Source: Methyloversatilis discipulorum
GTDB lineage: Bacteria > Pseudomonadota > Gammaproteobacteria > Burkholderiales > Rhodocyclaceae
Length of the DNA stretch: 60,669 bases
Assembly (NCBI RefSeq): GCF_018780585.1
Contig: NZ_JADMJL010000049.1
Coordinates: 1-60,669 of the forward strand
Direction of reading: 5' to 3'
Shown one piece after another: positions 16,612 through 23,927 of this stretch; position 1 is the first letter of the stretch; the number at the start of each line of letters is the position of its first letter. The notes below the pieces were generated by a model that was not told the DNA's origin, ran no database searches, and saw only the letters and a program-made list of their open reading frames with translations. Position numbers and translations under genes: made by a program.

Positions 16612-17301
16612 TCAGTCGCGCTGACCGGTCAGTGCCATCAGCAGGTGCAGCAGGCTGATGAACATGTTGTACAGGTTCAGATACACCGACAGCGACGCCG
16701 ACACGTAGTTGGTTTCGCCGCCGCGCACGATGCGCTGGATGTCATACAGCATCCAGGCGGCCGAGATCAGCACGATGGCGGCCGAGATCGCCAGTTGAAG
16801 GCCGGGCATCTGCAGGAAGATGTTGGCGACGATGGCCAGCAGGATGACGACCATGCCGATCATCAGGAAGCTGCCCATGTTCGAGAAATCGCGCTTGGTG
16901 GTCGCTGCGACCGACGACAGCACGAGGAAGGTGACTGCGGTACCGCCGGCGGCCATGGCGATGATGGAACCGCCATTCGAGAAGCCCAGCGCCACCTGCA
17001 GGATGCGGCTCAGCATCAGCCCCATGAAGAAGGTGAAGCCGAGCAGCAGGGCGACCCCGAGGCCGCTGTTCTTGTTCTTCTCGATCCCCCACATGAAGCC
17101 CCAGGCGATGCCGAGGAAGAGCAGGAAGGAAATGAGCGGGCTGCCGGAGAAGAAGCTGAAGCGCATCTGTATGCCGACCAGGGCGCCAAGCAGCGTCGGC
17201 ACCATGGAAACCGCCAGCATCATGTAGGTGTTGCGCAGCACGCGGTTCTGGCCGGCGGACAGCGAACCGGTGGTCTGCATGCTCTGGAATTGCGGTTGCA
17301 T
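16612..17301 (-). CDS. Bax inhibitor-1/YccA family membrane protein
   Basis: A 229-residue protein with seven hydrophobic segments (for example VALLLGFTFFMGLML, MGSFLMIGMVVILLAIVANI). It has the family C-terminal pattern AAWMLYDIQRIVRGGETNYVSA followed by LNLYNMFISLLHLLMAL. E. coli YccA modulates FtsH proteolysis and the family may carry Ca2+ or protons. The ATG at 17301 is preferred over a TTG three bases upstream and is preceded by gggaga. It is monocistronic, ending at the shared terminator. Confidence 0.92.
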   Translation of the reverse strand: MQPQFQSMQTTGSLSAGQNRVLRNTYMMLAVSMVPTLLGALVGIQMRFSFFSGSPLISFLLFLGIAWGFMWGIEKNKNSGLGVALLLGFTFFMGLMLSRILQVALGFSNGGSIIAMAAGGTAVTFLVLSSVAATTKRDFSNMGSFLMIGMVVILLAIVANIFLQMPGLQLAISAAIVLISAAWMLYDIQRIVRGGETNYVSASLSVYLNLYNMFISLLHLLMALTGQRD

Positions 17302-17441
17302 CAAGGTCTCCCGAAGGATGATTAGTGTTCTAAAGACTATCGCACAGGGTGCGAAGTTTCAACGCTGCTCATCATGCTAGACTGCGCGCCTCATCCGTAA
17401 CCCTTGTCTGACGCCATTGTGCGCATGACAGGCGGCATCCA

Positions 17442-17531
17442 GGAAGCGTGGCAGAGTGGTTGAATGCACCGGTCTTGAAAACCGGCAACGTCGCAAGGCG
17501 TTCGTGAGTTCGAATCTCACCGCTTCCGCCA
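17442..17531 (+). tRNA. tRNA-Ser (anticodon UGA)
   Basis: A 90-base class II tRNA. Acceptor arm GGAAGCG (17442-17448) pairs with CGCTTCC (17521-17527), discriminator G, encoded CCA 17529-17531. Anticodon stem CCGGT/ACCGG encloses CTTGAAA with anticodon TGA at 17476-17478. The variable arm (aacgtcgcaaggcgtt) is long, as expected for serine. The T arm reads GTGAGTTCGAATCTCAC. The accessory block starts right after it; tRNA-Ser genes are common integration sites. Confidence 0.97.
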
Positions 17532-17705
17532 CTAGAAGCTAGCGCTTACGAAGCACCTGCCAGCGTGCGAAGCGCGAGATATGCAGTAGACAGCTCAGCA
17601 GTTTCGCGGGTGAAGTAGCCACCCGTAAAAATGGGGAGCGCGAGTAGAGCGTAAGCGCGACCACAAAAGCCACCTAGGCGAGGCACACGAAGGAACAACG
17701 GCAAG

Positions 17706-18665
17706 ATGGCAGAGCAGTTTCACTATCCTCCCGAGGTGTTCAATTTGCTGGTGGATACGATTCCGCTACTGTGCCGTAGCAAGCAAGACGTCGTTCTATT
17801 CCTCCAAGGCGCAGGGGTTGCGCCGGAGGACCTTGATGAGGTCTCTCGCATCGTTCGCGCCAACCGCGACGCGATCAACAAGTTCGAGATCGTCCGCAAC
17901 GTGCTCACGAAGGTTAACGCGCGTGGGGATAGCGGGCTACGTCCTCGCCGCGAAATCATCAAGCGCGTCACCGAGTTCGACAACTTTGACACCTGTTGGG
18001 ACTCCGACCGGCTTAAGGCCAAAGGGCTTGTGGCCGAGTTGGGTAAGACGGTCAACGTCAAGGACTCTTTCACGCGCATGAAACAGGAGCGTGATGCCGA
18101 GCGGGAGCAGACGCTCGCCCGTAAGCGCGCCGAACAAGCGGCAGCGGCCGAGAGGCGTCTCAAGATTGAAGATGTTGGTACGCGACTTTTCGCCCTGTTC
18201 GGCATGGACGACAAACCGCAGGAGCGGGGCAAGCTGCTCGAAGCGGTGCTGAACGACCTGTTCAAGGCTTACGGCATTCACGTCCGTGAGGATTTTAGGC
18301 GCAAGTCACCCGACACCGGCACCGTCCTTGAACAGATTGATGGCGTGATCGAGTTGGACGGGGCCATTCATCTGGTTGAGATGAAGTGGCTCAATGCGCC
18401 GGTTGGCATCGGCGAGTTCTCCCCACACCTCAGCCGTTTGTTCATGCGTGCGAACGCACACGGTATCTTCATTGCGACGAACGGCTATACAGAGTCCGTC
18501 TTGACTGAGTGCAAGAACGCGCTGAACCTCAAGACGATCTTCTTATGCTCGTTGCAGGAGTTCGTGATGCTGCTTCAACGGCAAGGCGATCTGGTTGCAC
18601 TCCTCAAGAAGAAATCGCGAGCAGCCATCATCGACAAGAATCCTTACCTTGAGCTTCTTGGCTAA
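17706..18665 (+). CDS. PD-(D/E)xK restriction-endonuclease-like protein (Mrr-type), candidate defence gene
   Basis: A 319-residue soluble protein in three parts. An all-helical N-terminal domain (about 1-90; YPPEVFNLLVDTIPLL) is followed by a charged coiled coil (about 122-155). The C-terminal nuclease domain (about 155-300) has RGKLLEAVLNDLF, then Asp 212 in EQIDGVIELDG and the E-x-K pair Glu 225/Lys 227 in HLVEMKW, the catalytic pattern of Mrr-like nucleases. A QxxxY-like helix follows. It lies 174 bases after tRNA-Ser, and a TIR-like gene begins 19 bases after its stop, so the two look like one operon. Codon use is less GC-biased than in neighbouring genes, which suggests transfer. The target is unknown. 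Confidence 0.75.
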   Translation: MAEQFHYPPEVFNLLVDTIPLLCRSKQDVVLFLQGAGVAPEDLDEVSRIVRANRDAINKFEIVRNVLTKVNARGDSGLRPRREIIKRVTEFDNFDTCWDSDRLKAKGLVAELGKTVNVKDSFTRMKQERDAEREQTLARKRAEQAAAAERRLKIEDVGTRLFALFGMDDKPQERGKLLEAVLNDLFKAYGIHVREDFRRKSPDTGTVLEQIDGVIELDGAIHLVEMKWLNAPVGIGEFSPHLSRLFMRANAHGIFIATNGYTESVLTECKNALNLKTIFLCSLQEFVMLLQRQGDLVALLKKKSRAAIIDKNPYLELLG

Positions 18666-18684
18666 CAATTAGAACGGAGCGCCA

Positions 18685-19389
18685 ATGACCCTTGATGAGA
18701 TTAAGGCCTGCTTGCAGGCGGGTGGATTCCAGATTGCGAGTGAAACGGCGCTGGCGAATGGAACGGGCATGCAGCTCCGCTTGCAGAATGGCGCAATCGT
18801 CAACAGCTTCCGCACAGGTAGCTTCAACGTTCAGGGCAAGAACCAAGATGCAGTGAAGGCATGCCTTGGGGTGCAGCCTGCACAAGCTGCGGCAGCACCC
18901 GCACCGCAGAACGGCGCCGCTGCCAAGCCGATGCTCAGCAAGGTGTTCGTCGTCTATGGGCACGACGCAGCAGCGCGCACTGAGCTTGAAGCAATGCTTC
19001 GCCGCTGGAGGCTTGAGCCGCTAATCTTGGACCAGCTTCCTTCGGAGGGGCAGACCATCATCGAGAAGCTGGAGAAGTACACGGCAGAGGTGAAGTTTGC
19101 TGTAGTGCTGGCGACACCTGATGACGAGGGCTTCCGCGCTGGACACGAGGACGAAAAGGCGTTCCGTGCGCGCCAAAACGTGGTGATGGAATTGGGCATG
19201 ATGCTCACGCTGCTCGGCCGCAAGAACGTTGCTATTGTCATGAAGCAACAAGACAACATGGAGCGCCCGTCCGATATTCAGGGATTGCTCTATATCCCGT
19301 TCAAGGACAACCTGCAAAAAGATGCAGGGCCGCTTCTGGCGAAGGAAATGGCGGCTCAGGGCTACCCGATTTCTTTGGCGAACTTGTAG
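18685..19389 (+). CDS. TIR-like nucleotide-binding protein with an N-terminal small domain, candidate immune effector
   Basis: A 234-residue protein. Residues 1-63 form a small alpha/beta domain (MQLRLQNGAIVNSFRTGSFN then VQGK), followed by an Ala/Pro linker (64-84). The C-terminal TIR-like domain of the PF10137 type starts KVFVVYGHD (86-94). The likely catalytic Glu 169 is in RARQNVVMELGMMLTLLGRK, matching the family pattern. Related domains act as NAD-cleaving effectors in CBASS/Pycsar-type immunity. It lies 19 bases downstream of the nuclease gene. I see no cyclase gene, so if this is defence it is not ordinary CBASS. TIR assignment is fairly sure; role is inference. Confidence 0.78.
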   Translation: MTLDEIKACLQAGGFQIASETALANGTGMQLRLQNGAIVNSFRTGSFNVQGKNQDAVKACLGVQPAQAAAAPAPQNGAAAKPMLSKVFVVYGHDAAARTELEAMLRRWRLEPLILDQLPSEGQTIIEKLEKYTAEVKFAVVLATPDDEGFRAGHEDEKAFRARQNVVMELGMMLTLLGRKNVAIVMKQQDNMERPSDIQGLLYIPFKDNLQKDAGPLLAKEMAAQGYPISLANL

Positions 19390-19430
19390 CACGCCTTGCA
19401 TAGCGCTTATGCCTTGCCGCCTGAACCGGC

Positions 19431-19655
19431 CTAACCACAAGAGCAGTAATCTGTTAGCGCGCAAGCCTGCCAAACTCCGTGTTTGGCCTTCGGCGTGTAG
19501 GCACAGGTACAGCGGAAGGACTGCGCCTCCATGAACTCGTAAATCTCGGTGCGCAAGTAGCGGATGGGCGCGGACTTGATGTGTCCGAGCCTCACGAACT
19601 CCGGGCTTTTGCCCTTCGCGCGCGAAATTTCGACCGCTGCAATCGATTCAAGCAC
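19431..19655 (-). pseudogene. Truncated HTH_17 (AlpA/excisionase-like) DNA-binding protein
   Basis: A 74-codon frame from GTG 19655. Residues 11-43 (SRAKGKSPEFVRLG then IRYLRTEIYEFMEAQ) match the second half of HTH_17 excisionase-type DNA-binding domains. The expected first helix and turn are missing upstream, where the frame runs into the toxin-antitoxin promoter. A Cys-rich tail follows. It could be a short functional regulator, but the missing N-terminal half points to a remnant of a mobile element. It occupies most of the 324-base gap between the TIR-like and antitoxin genes. Confidence 0.4.
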
Positions 19656-19664
19656 CTTACTGTG

Positions 19665-19693
19665 AGTCCATAAAAGGACTATATTCAGTCCTT
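19665..19693 (+). promoter_or_regulatory. Antitoxin autoregulatory operator and promoter
   Basis: A perfect inverted repeat aaggact-atattc-agtcctt spans 19674-19693, and a further agtcc half-site lies at 19665-19669, giving three alternating half-sites. TATATT at 19680-19685 lies inside the palindrome and can act as -10 box. Phd/YefM antitoxins bind such sites to repress their own operon. The antitoxin ATG is 20 bases downstream. Confidence 0.65.
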
Positions 19694-19713
19694 GTCAGGT
19701 CTGGAGCATCGCC

Positions 19714-19989
19714 ATGCGCTACTCATCTCAAGTCAAGCCCATCAGCTATCTCAAGGCCAACGCCGCCGAGGTTCTCACCGACCTCGCAGAGCGCCGTGAA
19801 CCGATGGTCATCACCCAGAACGGCGAAGCGAAGGCTGTTCTGCAGGACGTCGCTTCGTTCGAAGAGACGCAGGAAACACTGGCCTTGCTGAAAATTCTTG
19901 CGCTGGGCAATCAGGATGTGACCGCTGGCAAGGTCAAACCCGCAGCCGAAATCGTTGCCCGCCTTCGCGGCAAGCGAGCCACAGCCTGA
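19714..19989 (+). CDS. Phd/YefM-family antitoxin
   Basis: A 91-residue antitoxin. The N-terminal DNA-binding part is typical of the family (VKPISYLKANAAEVLTDLAE, then EPMVITQNGEAKAVLQD). The C-terminal segment (about 50-91) should wrap the toxin. It represses the operon through the palindrome directly upstream. The stop overlaps the toxin start by one base (TGATG). Confidence 0.93.
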   Translation: MRYSSQVKPISYLKANAAEVLTDLAERREPMVITQNGEAKAVLQDVASFEETQETLALLKILALGNQDVTAGKVKPAAEIVARLRGKRATA

Positions 19990-20330
19990 TGGCAGGCGCA
20001 CCTGCCAGGTTCGAGGTTCTGCTCACAGCGGGTGCGGAGCAGGACCTGGAGGCAATCCACGACTACATCTCCGAATTCGACTGTGTGGCCAACGCAAACC
20101 ATGTGTTGGATGCGTTGATGGACGTTGTAGAGAGCCTGTCCAGCTTTCCTGAACGCGGTAGTTTTCCGAAGGAACTGGTCGGCCTCGGCATCAAGGAATA
20201 CCGCCAGACCTTCTTGAAAACCTACCGAGTGATCTACCGCGTCACAGGCAGCCAAGTCGTCATCTACCTGATTGCAGATGGGCGCCGCGACATGCAATCC
20301 GTGCTTGCTCGCCGCCTGTTAGGCGCGTAA
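19989..20330 (+). CDS. RelE/ParE-family toxin
   Basis: A 113-residue type II toxin of the RelE/ParE superfamily. Characteristic segments are FEVLLTAGAEQDLEAIHDYI, the PERG motif in LSSFPERGSFPKEL, YRQTFLKTYRVIYRV and a C-terminal VVIYLIADGRRDM. ParE members poison gyrase, RelE members cut ribosome-bound mRNA. This sequence cannot be assigned to one activity by eye, though DYI near the start favours ParE. It is translationally coupled to its antitoxin and ends three bases before a convergent gene, marking the likely right edge of the accessory block. Confidence 0.92.
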   Translation: MAGAPARFEVLLTAGAEQDLEAIHDYISEFDCVANANHVLDALMDVVESLSSFPERGSFPKELVGLGIKEYRQTFLKTYRVIYRVTGSQVVIYLIADGRRDMQSVLARRLLGA

Positions 20331-20333
20331 CCC

Positions 20334-20774
20334 TCAGCACTCGCGTGCGATCTGTTTCTGCACCGCGCTCCCGCGCGCTCTGGCGTCCTCATATTGCCAC
20401 TGCGTTGCGCCATTTCTCATGATGGCTTCCGCAGCGTCCCGTTCGGCCTTCAGCTCGTTGCAACGGTAGGACTTGCGTTCTGCAGCCAGGGCTTCACGTT
20501 GCCGGTCGGCGTCGCGGAGTTTTCTCGCTCGTTGATCGCTCGCGGCCTCGGTGCGCTCACGCTGCTTCAAGTCGTTTAACTGGCGCTCCCAGGCGTCGTC
20601 TCGCCATCCGTCCGGTGTCTCTCCGCGCGGCGGCTTGACGTTGACGGTCTGTGCGCCGGCTCCGCAGGGCATATCGGAGAAGACCTGCTTTCCGCTGCCG
20701 TCCTTGCACTTGTAAACCTGACCGAAAACCGGCGAGGCAATCAACGTCGCCCCCAATACGCACCATTTCAGCAT
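20334..20774 (-). CDS. DUF4124 domain-containing periplasmic protein
   Basis: A 146-residue protein with a signal peptide (MLKWCVLGATLIASPVFGQ), a DUF4124 core (VYKCKDGSGKQVFSDMPCGA) and a long charged helical region rich in Arg, Asp and Glu. The C-terminus has Cys residues in YRCNELKAERDAAEA and IAREC that could form a disulfide. DUF4124 proteins are common periplasmic proteins of betaproteobacteria without known function. It is transcribed toward the toxin gene and separated from it by three bases. Confidence 0.85.
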   Translation of the reverse strand: MLKWCVLGATLIASPVFGQVYKCKDGSGKQVFSDMPCGAGAQTVNVKPPRGETPDGWRDDAWERQLNDLKQRERTEAASDQRARKLRDADRQREALAAERKSYRCNELKAERDAAEAIMRNGATQWQYEDARARGSAVQKQIAREC

Positions 20775-20941
20775 GACCCCGTCCCACAGATGACTGAAGA
20801 CAGAAGCATAGGCGGGGACTGCAGTCGGTTGGCCGTCCTGCTATTACCTTAGTCGTCGGTCAGAAGGATGAGGCGAGGACAGGGCTGCTGCAGCGGATTT
20901 GCCCGTCACCCCCAGGGCGACGGGCGGAGACGGCTCTCGCG

Positions 20942-22390
20942 TCAGCGTTTTCCGCTGCCGCCGAGCAGTGCGGCGACCTGCCGCTTGCCGCTGCGCTTGG
21001 CCGGCGTCGGCGCCGATGTTCCGTCGCCACCGTCTGCGGGGGCGTCAGGTGTCGACGATTCGTAGGGCTTGCTGAAGTCGAAGCCGTCGGCGGCGACCGT
21101 CGATGCGCTGGCGCGGGGCGCACGCGGGGCGCGGGGCGCGTCGCTGGCTGACGGGCGGCTGCGGCGTTCGCCACGCTCACCGCGTTCGCTGCGCGCTGCA
21201 CGCTCCGGACGCTCTGAACGCGTTTCGCGCGTTCGCGCACGCGCCGGGTCGAAACCTTCCGGCACGACGATTTCGATCGGCTTGCGGATCAGCTTTTCGA
21301 TGTCCGCCACACGACCCTTCTCTTCCGGAGCGGCCAGCGAGATGGCTTCACCCGAGCGGCCGGCTCGACCGGTACGGCCGATGCGGTGCACGTAGTCTTC
21401 GGCGTTGTGCGGCAGTTCGAAGTTGATCACGAAGGGCAGGTCTTCGATGTCGAGGCCGCGGGCGGCGACGTCGGTCGCCACCAGCACGCGCACGCTGCCG
21501 TTCTTGAACGCTTCCAGTGCTTCGGTGCGTTGCTGCTGGCTCTTGTCGCCATGGATGGCGTCGGCGGCCACGCCCTGGCGTACCAGGTGGTGGGCGAGGC
21601 GGCTGGCCCCGAACTTGGTGTTCACGAACACCAGCGCCTGACGGTCGGCGTAGCTGTCCTGGGTGAGCAGGTGGGTCAGCAGCGCGCGCTTGTCGTCTGT
21701 GCCGCAGGCGTGCACACGGTGGGTGATGGTTTCCGCGGTGGCGTTGCGGCGTGCGACCTCGATCAGCTGCGGATCGCGCAGCATGGCCTGGGCCAGCTTC
21801 TTGATTTCCTCGGAGAAGGTGGCGGAGAACAGCAGGCTCTGGCGTTGCGCCGGCAGCAGCGCGAGGATGCGCTTGATGTCCGGGATGAAGCCCATGTCCA
21901 GCATGCGGTCGGCTTCGTCCAGAACCAGCATCTGCACCTGGCTGAGGCTGATGGTCTTGCCTTCGACGTGGTCGAGCAGGCGGCCCGGCGTGGCGACGAC
22001 GATTTCGCGGCCCTGGCGCAGTTCGGCGACTTGCGCCTTCATGTCCACGCCGCCGTAGATGCACACCGAGCGCAGCGGCAGGTGCTTCGAATAGGTCTTG
22101 ACGCTCTCGTGCACCTGCATCGCCAGTTCGCGCGTCGGGCAGACGATCAGCGCGCGCACCGGGTGGCGGGCGGGCGAGGGCGAGCTGCTGGCGTGCGGCG
22201 CGAGGCGCTGCAGCAGAGGCAGGGTGAAGCTGGCGGTCTTGCCGGTACCCGTCTGGGCGCCGCCCATTACGTCACGGCCGGCGAGCACGATGGGGATGGC
22301 CTGCGCCTGGATGGGGGTGGGCGTGGTGTAGCCGGTATCGGCCACGGCACGCAGCAGTTCGGGGATCAACCCGAGTTCTTCAAACGACAT
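20942..22390 (-). CDS. rhlE: DEAD-box ATP-dependent RNA helicase RhlE
   Basis: A 482-residue helicase. It has the Q motif (YTTPTPIQAQAIPIVLAGRD), Walker A GGAQTGTGKT, PTRELAMQVHE, DEAD in VLDEADRMLDMGF and SAT in LLFSATFSEE. The second RecA domain shows TDVAARGLDIEDLPFV and HRIGRTGRAGRSG. A basic, disordered C-terminal tail rich in Arg, Ser and Ala (after about residue 385) fits RhlE proteins acting in ribosome assembly and RNA turnover. The start ATG 22390 (MSFEELGL) matches the family start. The frame is open for about 50 more codons upstream, but that part has no helicase similarity and is likely leader RNA. Confidence 0.95.
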   Translation of the reverse strand: MSFEELGLIPELLRAVADTGYTTPTPIQAQAIPIVLAGRDVMGGAQTGTGKTASFTLPLLQRLAPHASSSPSPARHPVRALIVCPTRELAMQVHESVKTYSKHLPLRSVCIYGGVDMKAQVAELRQGREIVVATPGRLLDHVEGKTISLSQVQMLVLDEADRMLDMGFIPDIKRILALLPAQRQSLLFSATFSEEIKKLAQAMLRDPQLIEVARRNATAETITHRVHACGTDDKRALLTHLLTQDSYADRQALVFVNTKFGASRLAHHLVRQGVAADAIHGDKSQQQRTEALEAFKNGSVRVLVATDVAARGLDIEDLPFVINFELPHNAEDYVHRIGRTGRAGRSGEAISLAAPEEKGRVADIEKLIRKPIEIVVPEGFDPARARTRETRSERPERAARSERGERGERRSRPSASDAPRAPRAPRASASTVAADGFDFSKPYESSTPDAPADGGDGTSAPTPAKRSGKRQVAALLGGSGKR

Positions 22391-22728
22391 GGATGCGAAG
22401 CTCTCTTGTGCAGAAGCGCGCGCCGGGCACATTGCCGCGGTGCGTGTTGCTTCTGTGGACTTCCGCCTGGCATGCCGGTTCAGGCTGGGGAAATCGGTTC
22501 CGGAAAACCCGGCGCGAGGCGCGCGGCGAGGGTGCATGCGCGAATGTCGTGCCCGGGGGCGCAGGCGCCAGGGCGGGGGAAGTGGGGATCGGCCGTGGAT
22601 TCATGGCCGGATCGGAAACTCCGGGCCGCGCCATAACCGGCGAGGCGACTGCACACGCATTATCGCACAGGCGGGGCGGGCCCTTGTGGCTGATCTTGGG
22701 GCAGGGGGCCGCCCGGCCGCGCAGCGCC
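22391..22728 (-). other. Gap between rlmM and rhlE; probable long rhlE leader
   Basis: These 338 bases hold no gene that I can support. With the candidate promoter at 22659-22667, the rhlE transcript would carry a leader of about 260 bases, unusual for this compact genome. Long leaders occur on cold-shock helicase genes, but I recognise no riboswitch or defined cold-box motif. Confidence 0.45.
22659..22667 (-). promoter_or_regulatory. Candidate extended -10 promoter for rhlE
   Basis: On the minus strand the sequence reads TGCGATAAT, an extended -10 (TGn plus GATAAT). No good -35 box is found 16-18 bases upstream, as is common for extended -10 promoters. Predicted start is about 22652. Confidence 0.4.
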
Positions 22729-23829
22729 TCAGCGCTTGCGCTTGCGGCCACCGCCCGCCTTGCCCGGCACGCCGAGGTAGCAGGTCACTTCCTCGCGGTC
22801 GTGATAGAGCTGCCGGCAGCGCAGTTCGTGCTTCTTGTCGACCGAGGCCAGCGCTTCGCCGATCAGGTCGGTACAGAGCTGCAGCTCGTCATAGCGCCGC
22901 TTCATCGGCAGCTTGAGGTTGAAAATGGCGTGCTGGCACAGGCCCTGGGCAATCCAGCGCGCCACCAGCGCGGCGACGCGACGCGGCTGTTCCACCATGT
23001 CGCACACCAGCCAGTCCACCGGCTTGCGCGGCACGAAGCGGAAGCCGTCCTCGCGCTTGTGGATCACCAGGCCGGTTTCCAGCAGTTCCGGGTTCATGCG
23101 GCCGTTGTCGACAGCGGTCACGTGGATGTGGCGCGACACCAGCTGCCAGGTCCAGCCGCCGGGGGCCGCACCGAGGTCGACGGCAGTCATGCCCGGCTTG
23201 AGCAGGCGCTCCTGTTCGTCCTCGCTGAGCAGGGTGTGGAAGGCCTCGGCCAGTTTCAGCGTCGAGCGCGACGGCGCTTCGCGCGGCATGCGCAGGCGCG
23301 GAATGCCGTTCAGCCATTCGCTGCGGCGGTTCGGCCAGCTCAGCGCCACCGTGGCCCGGTCGGCCGCGGTAAACAGCACGTGCAGGCGCGGCGCCGACGG
23401 ATCGTCGGTGAAGGCGCCCGCCTGTTCCAGCGCCTCGCCCATGTGCGGCTCCAGCTTCTTCGTCATCGACGACAGGGATTTCGCGCCGTCGGTGTCCGGC
23501 GTTTCGATCAGGAAGTCGCTGTAGCCGTCGCACAGCGCGCGCGCCGCGTCGACGACCGGCGTCACGCGGTCGCCCGGACTCATGCCCTCGACCGTGCGGC
23601 CGGACCACAGCAGCTGGCGGGAGAAGCACAAGTCCTGCCAGCGCAGCACGCGGGTCAGGGCCCACAGCGCGCCGCCTTCGGCGCGGGCCTCGACCCAGCC
23701 GCTGTTGGGTTCGGCCTGGACCTCGACCAGATGGCCCGCTTCGCCGCAGCGGTCGGCGACTTCCTGCGCGCATTCGCGCTCGAAGCCGGGGCGGCAATAC
23801 ATGAGCAGGCCGTGAAGATTAGTTTTCAA
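22729..23829 (-). CDS. rlmM: 23S rRNA (cytidine-2498-2'-O)-methyltransferase RlmM
   Basis: A 366-residue enzyme, the same length as E. coli RlmM. An N-terminal THUMP-like domain starts NLHGLLMYCRPGFERECAQE. The C-terminal SAM domain has MTAVDLGAAPGGWTWQLVSR, and the catalytic Lys/Asp residues appear in DWLVCDMVEQP and FNLKLPMKRR. The TTG at 23829 (MKTNLHGLL) is used as start because it gives the family length and has GGA about eleven bases upstream. An ATG at codon 9 would cut into the domain. The C-terminal GGGRKRKR tail is basic. Confidence 0.93.
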   Translation of the reverse strand: MKTNLHGLLMYCRPGFERECAQEVADRCGEAGHLVEVQAEPNSGWVEARAEGGALWALTRVLRWQDLCFSRQLLWSGRTVEGMSPGDRVTPVVDAARALCDGYSDFLIETPDTDGAKSLSSMTKKLEPHMGEALEQAGAFTDDPSAPRLHVLFTAADRATVALSWPNRRSEWLNGIPRLRMPREAPSRSTLKLAEAFHTLLSEDEQERLLKPGMTAVDLGAAPGGWTWQLVSRHIHVTAVDNGRMNPELLETGLVIHKREDGFRFVPRKPVDWLVCDMVEQPRRVAALVARWIAQGLCQHAIFNLKLPMKRRYDELQLCTDLIGEALASVDKKHELRCRQLYHDREEVTCYLGVPGKAGGGRKRKR

Positions 23830-23927
23830 GGTATTTCCGATCAGCGGGAATCGACGTCGTGGGGCGTGGTCTGTGGTACATGTCAGGCCTTCGCCGGACG
23901 GCACCCCGTAACACGACCCACGACGCA

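Noticed and set aside
17500-20330. Direct repeat of the tRNA-Ser 3' end as right attachment site of an island
   Set aside because: No second copy of the last 15-20 tRNA bases could be found by eye up to the toxin gene or just after it, and no integrase gene is present.
20901-20925. Hairpin gcccgtc/gacgggc after rhlE as terminator
   Set aside because: Stem of 7 bp without T tract on the minus strand; too weak to call.
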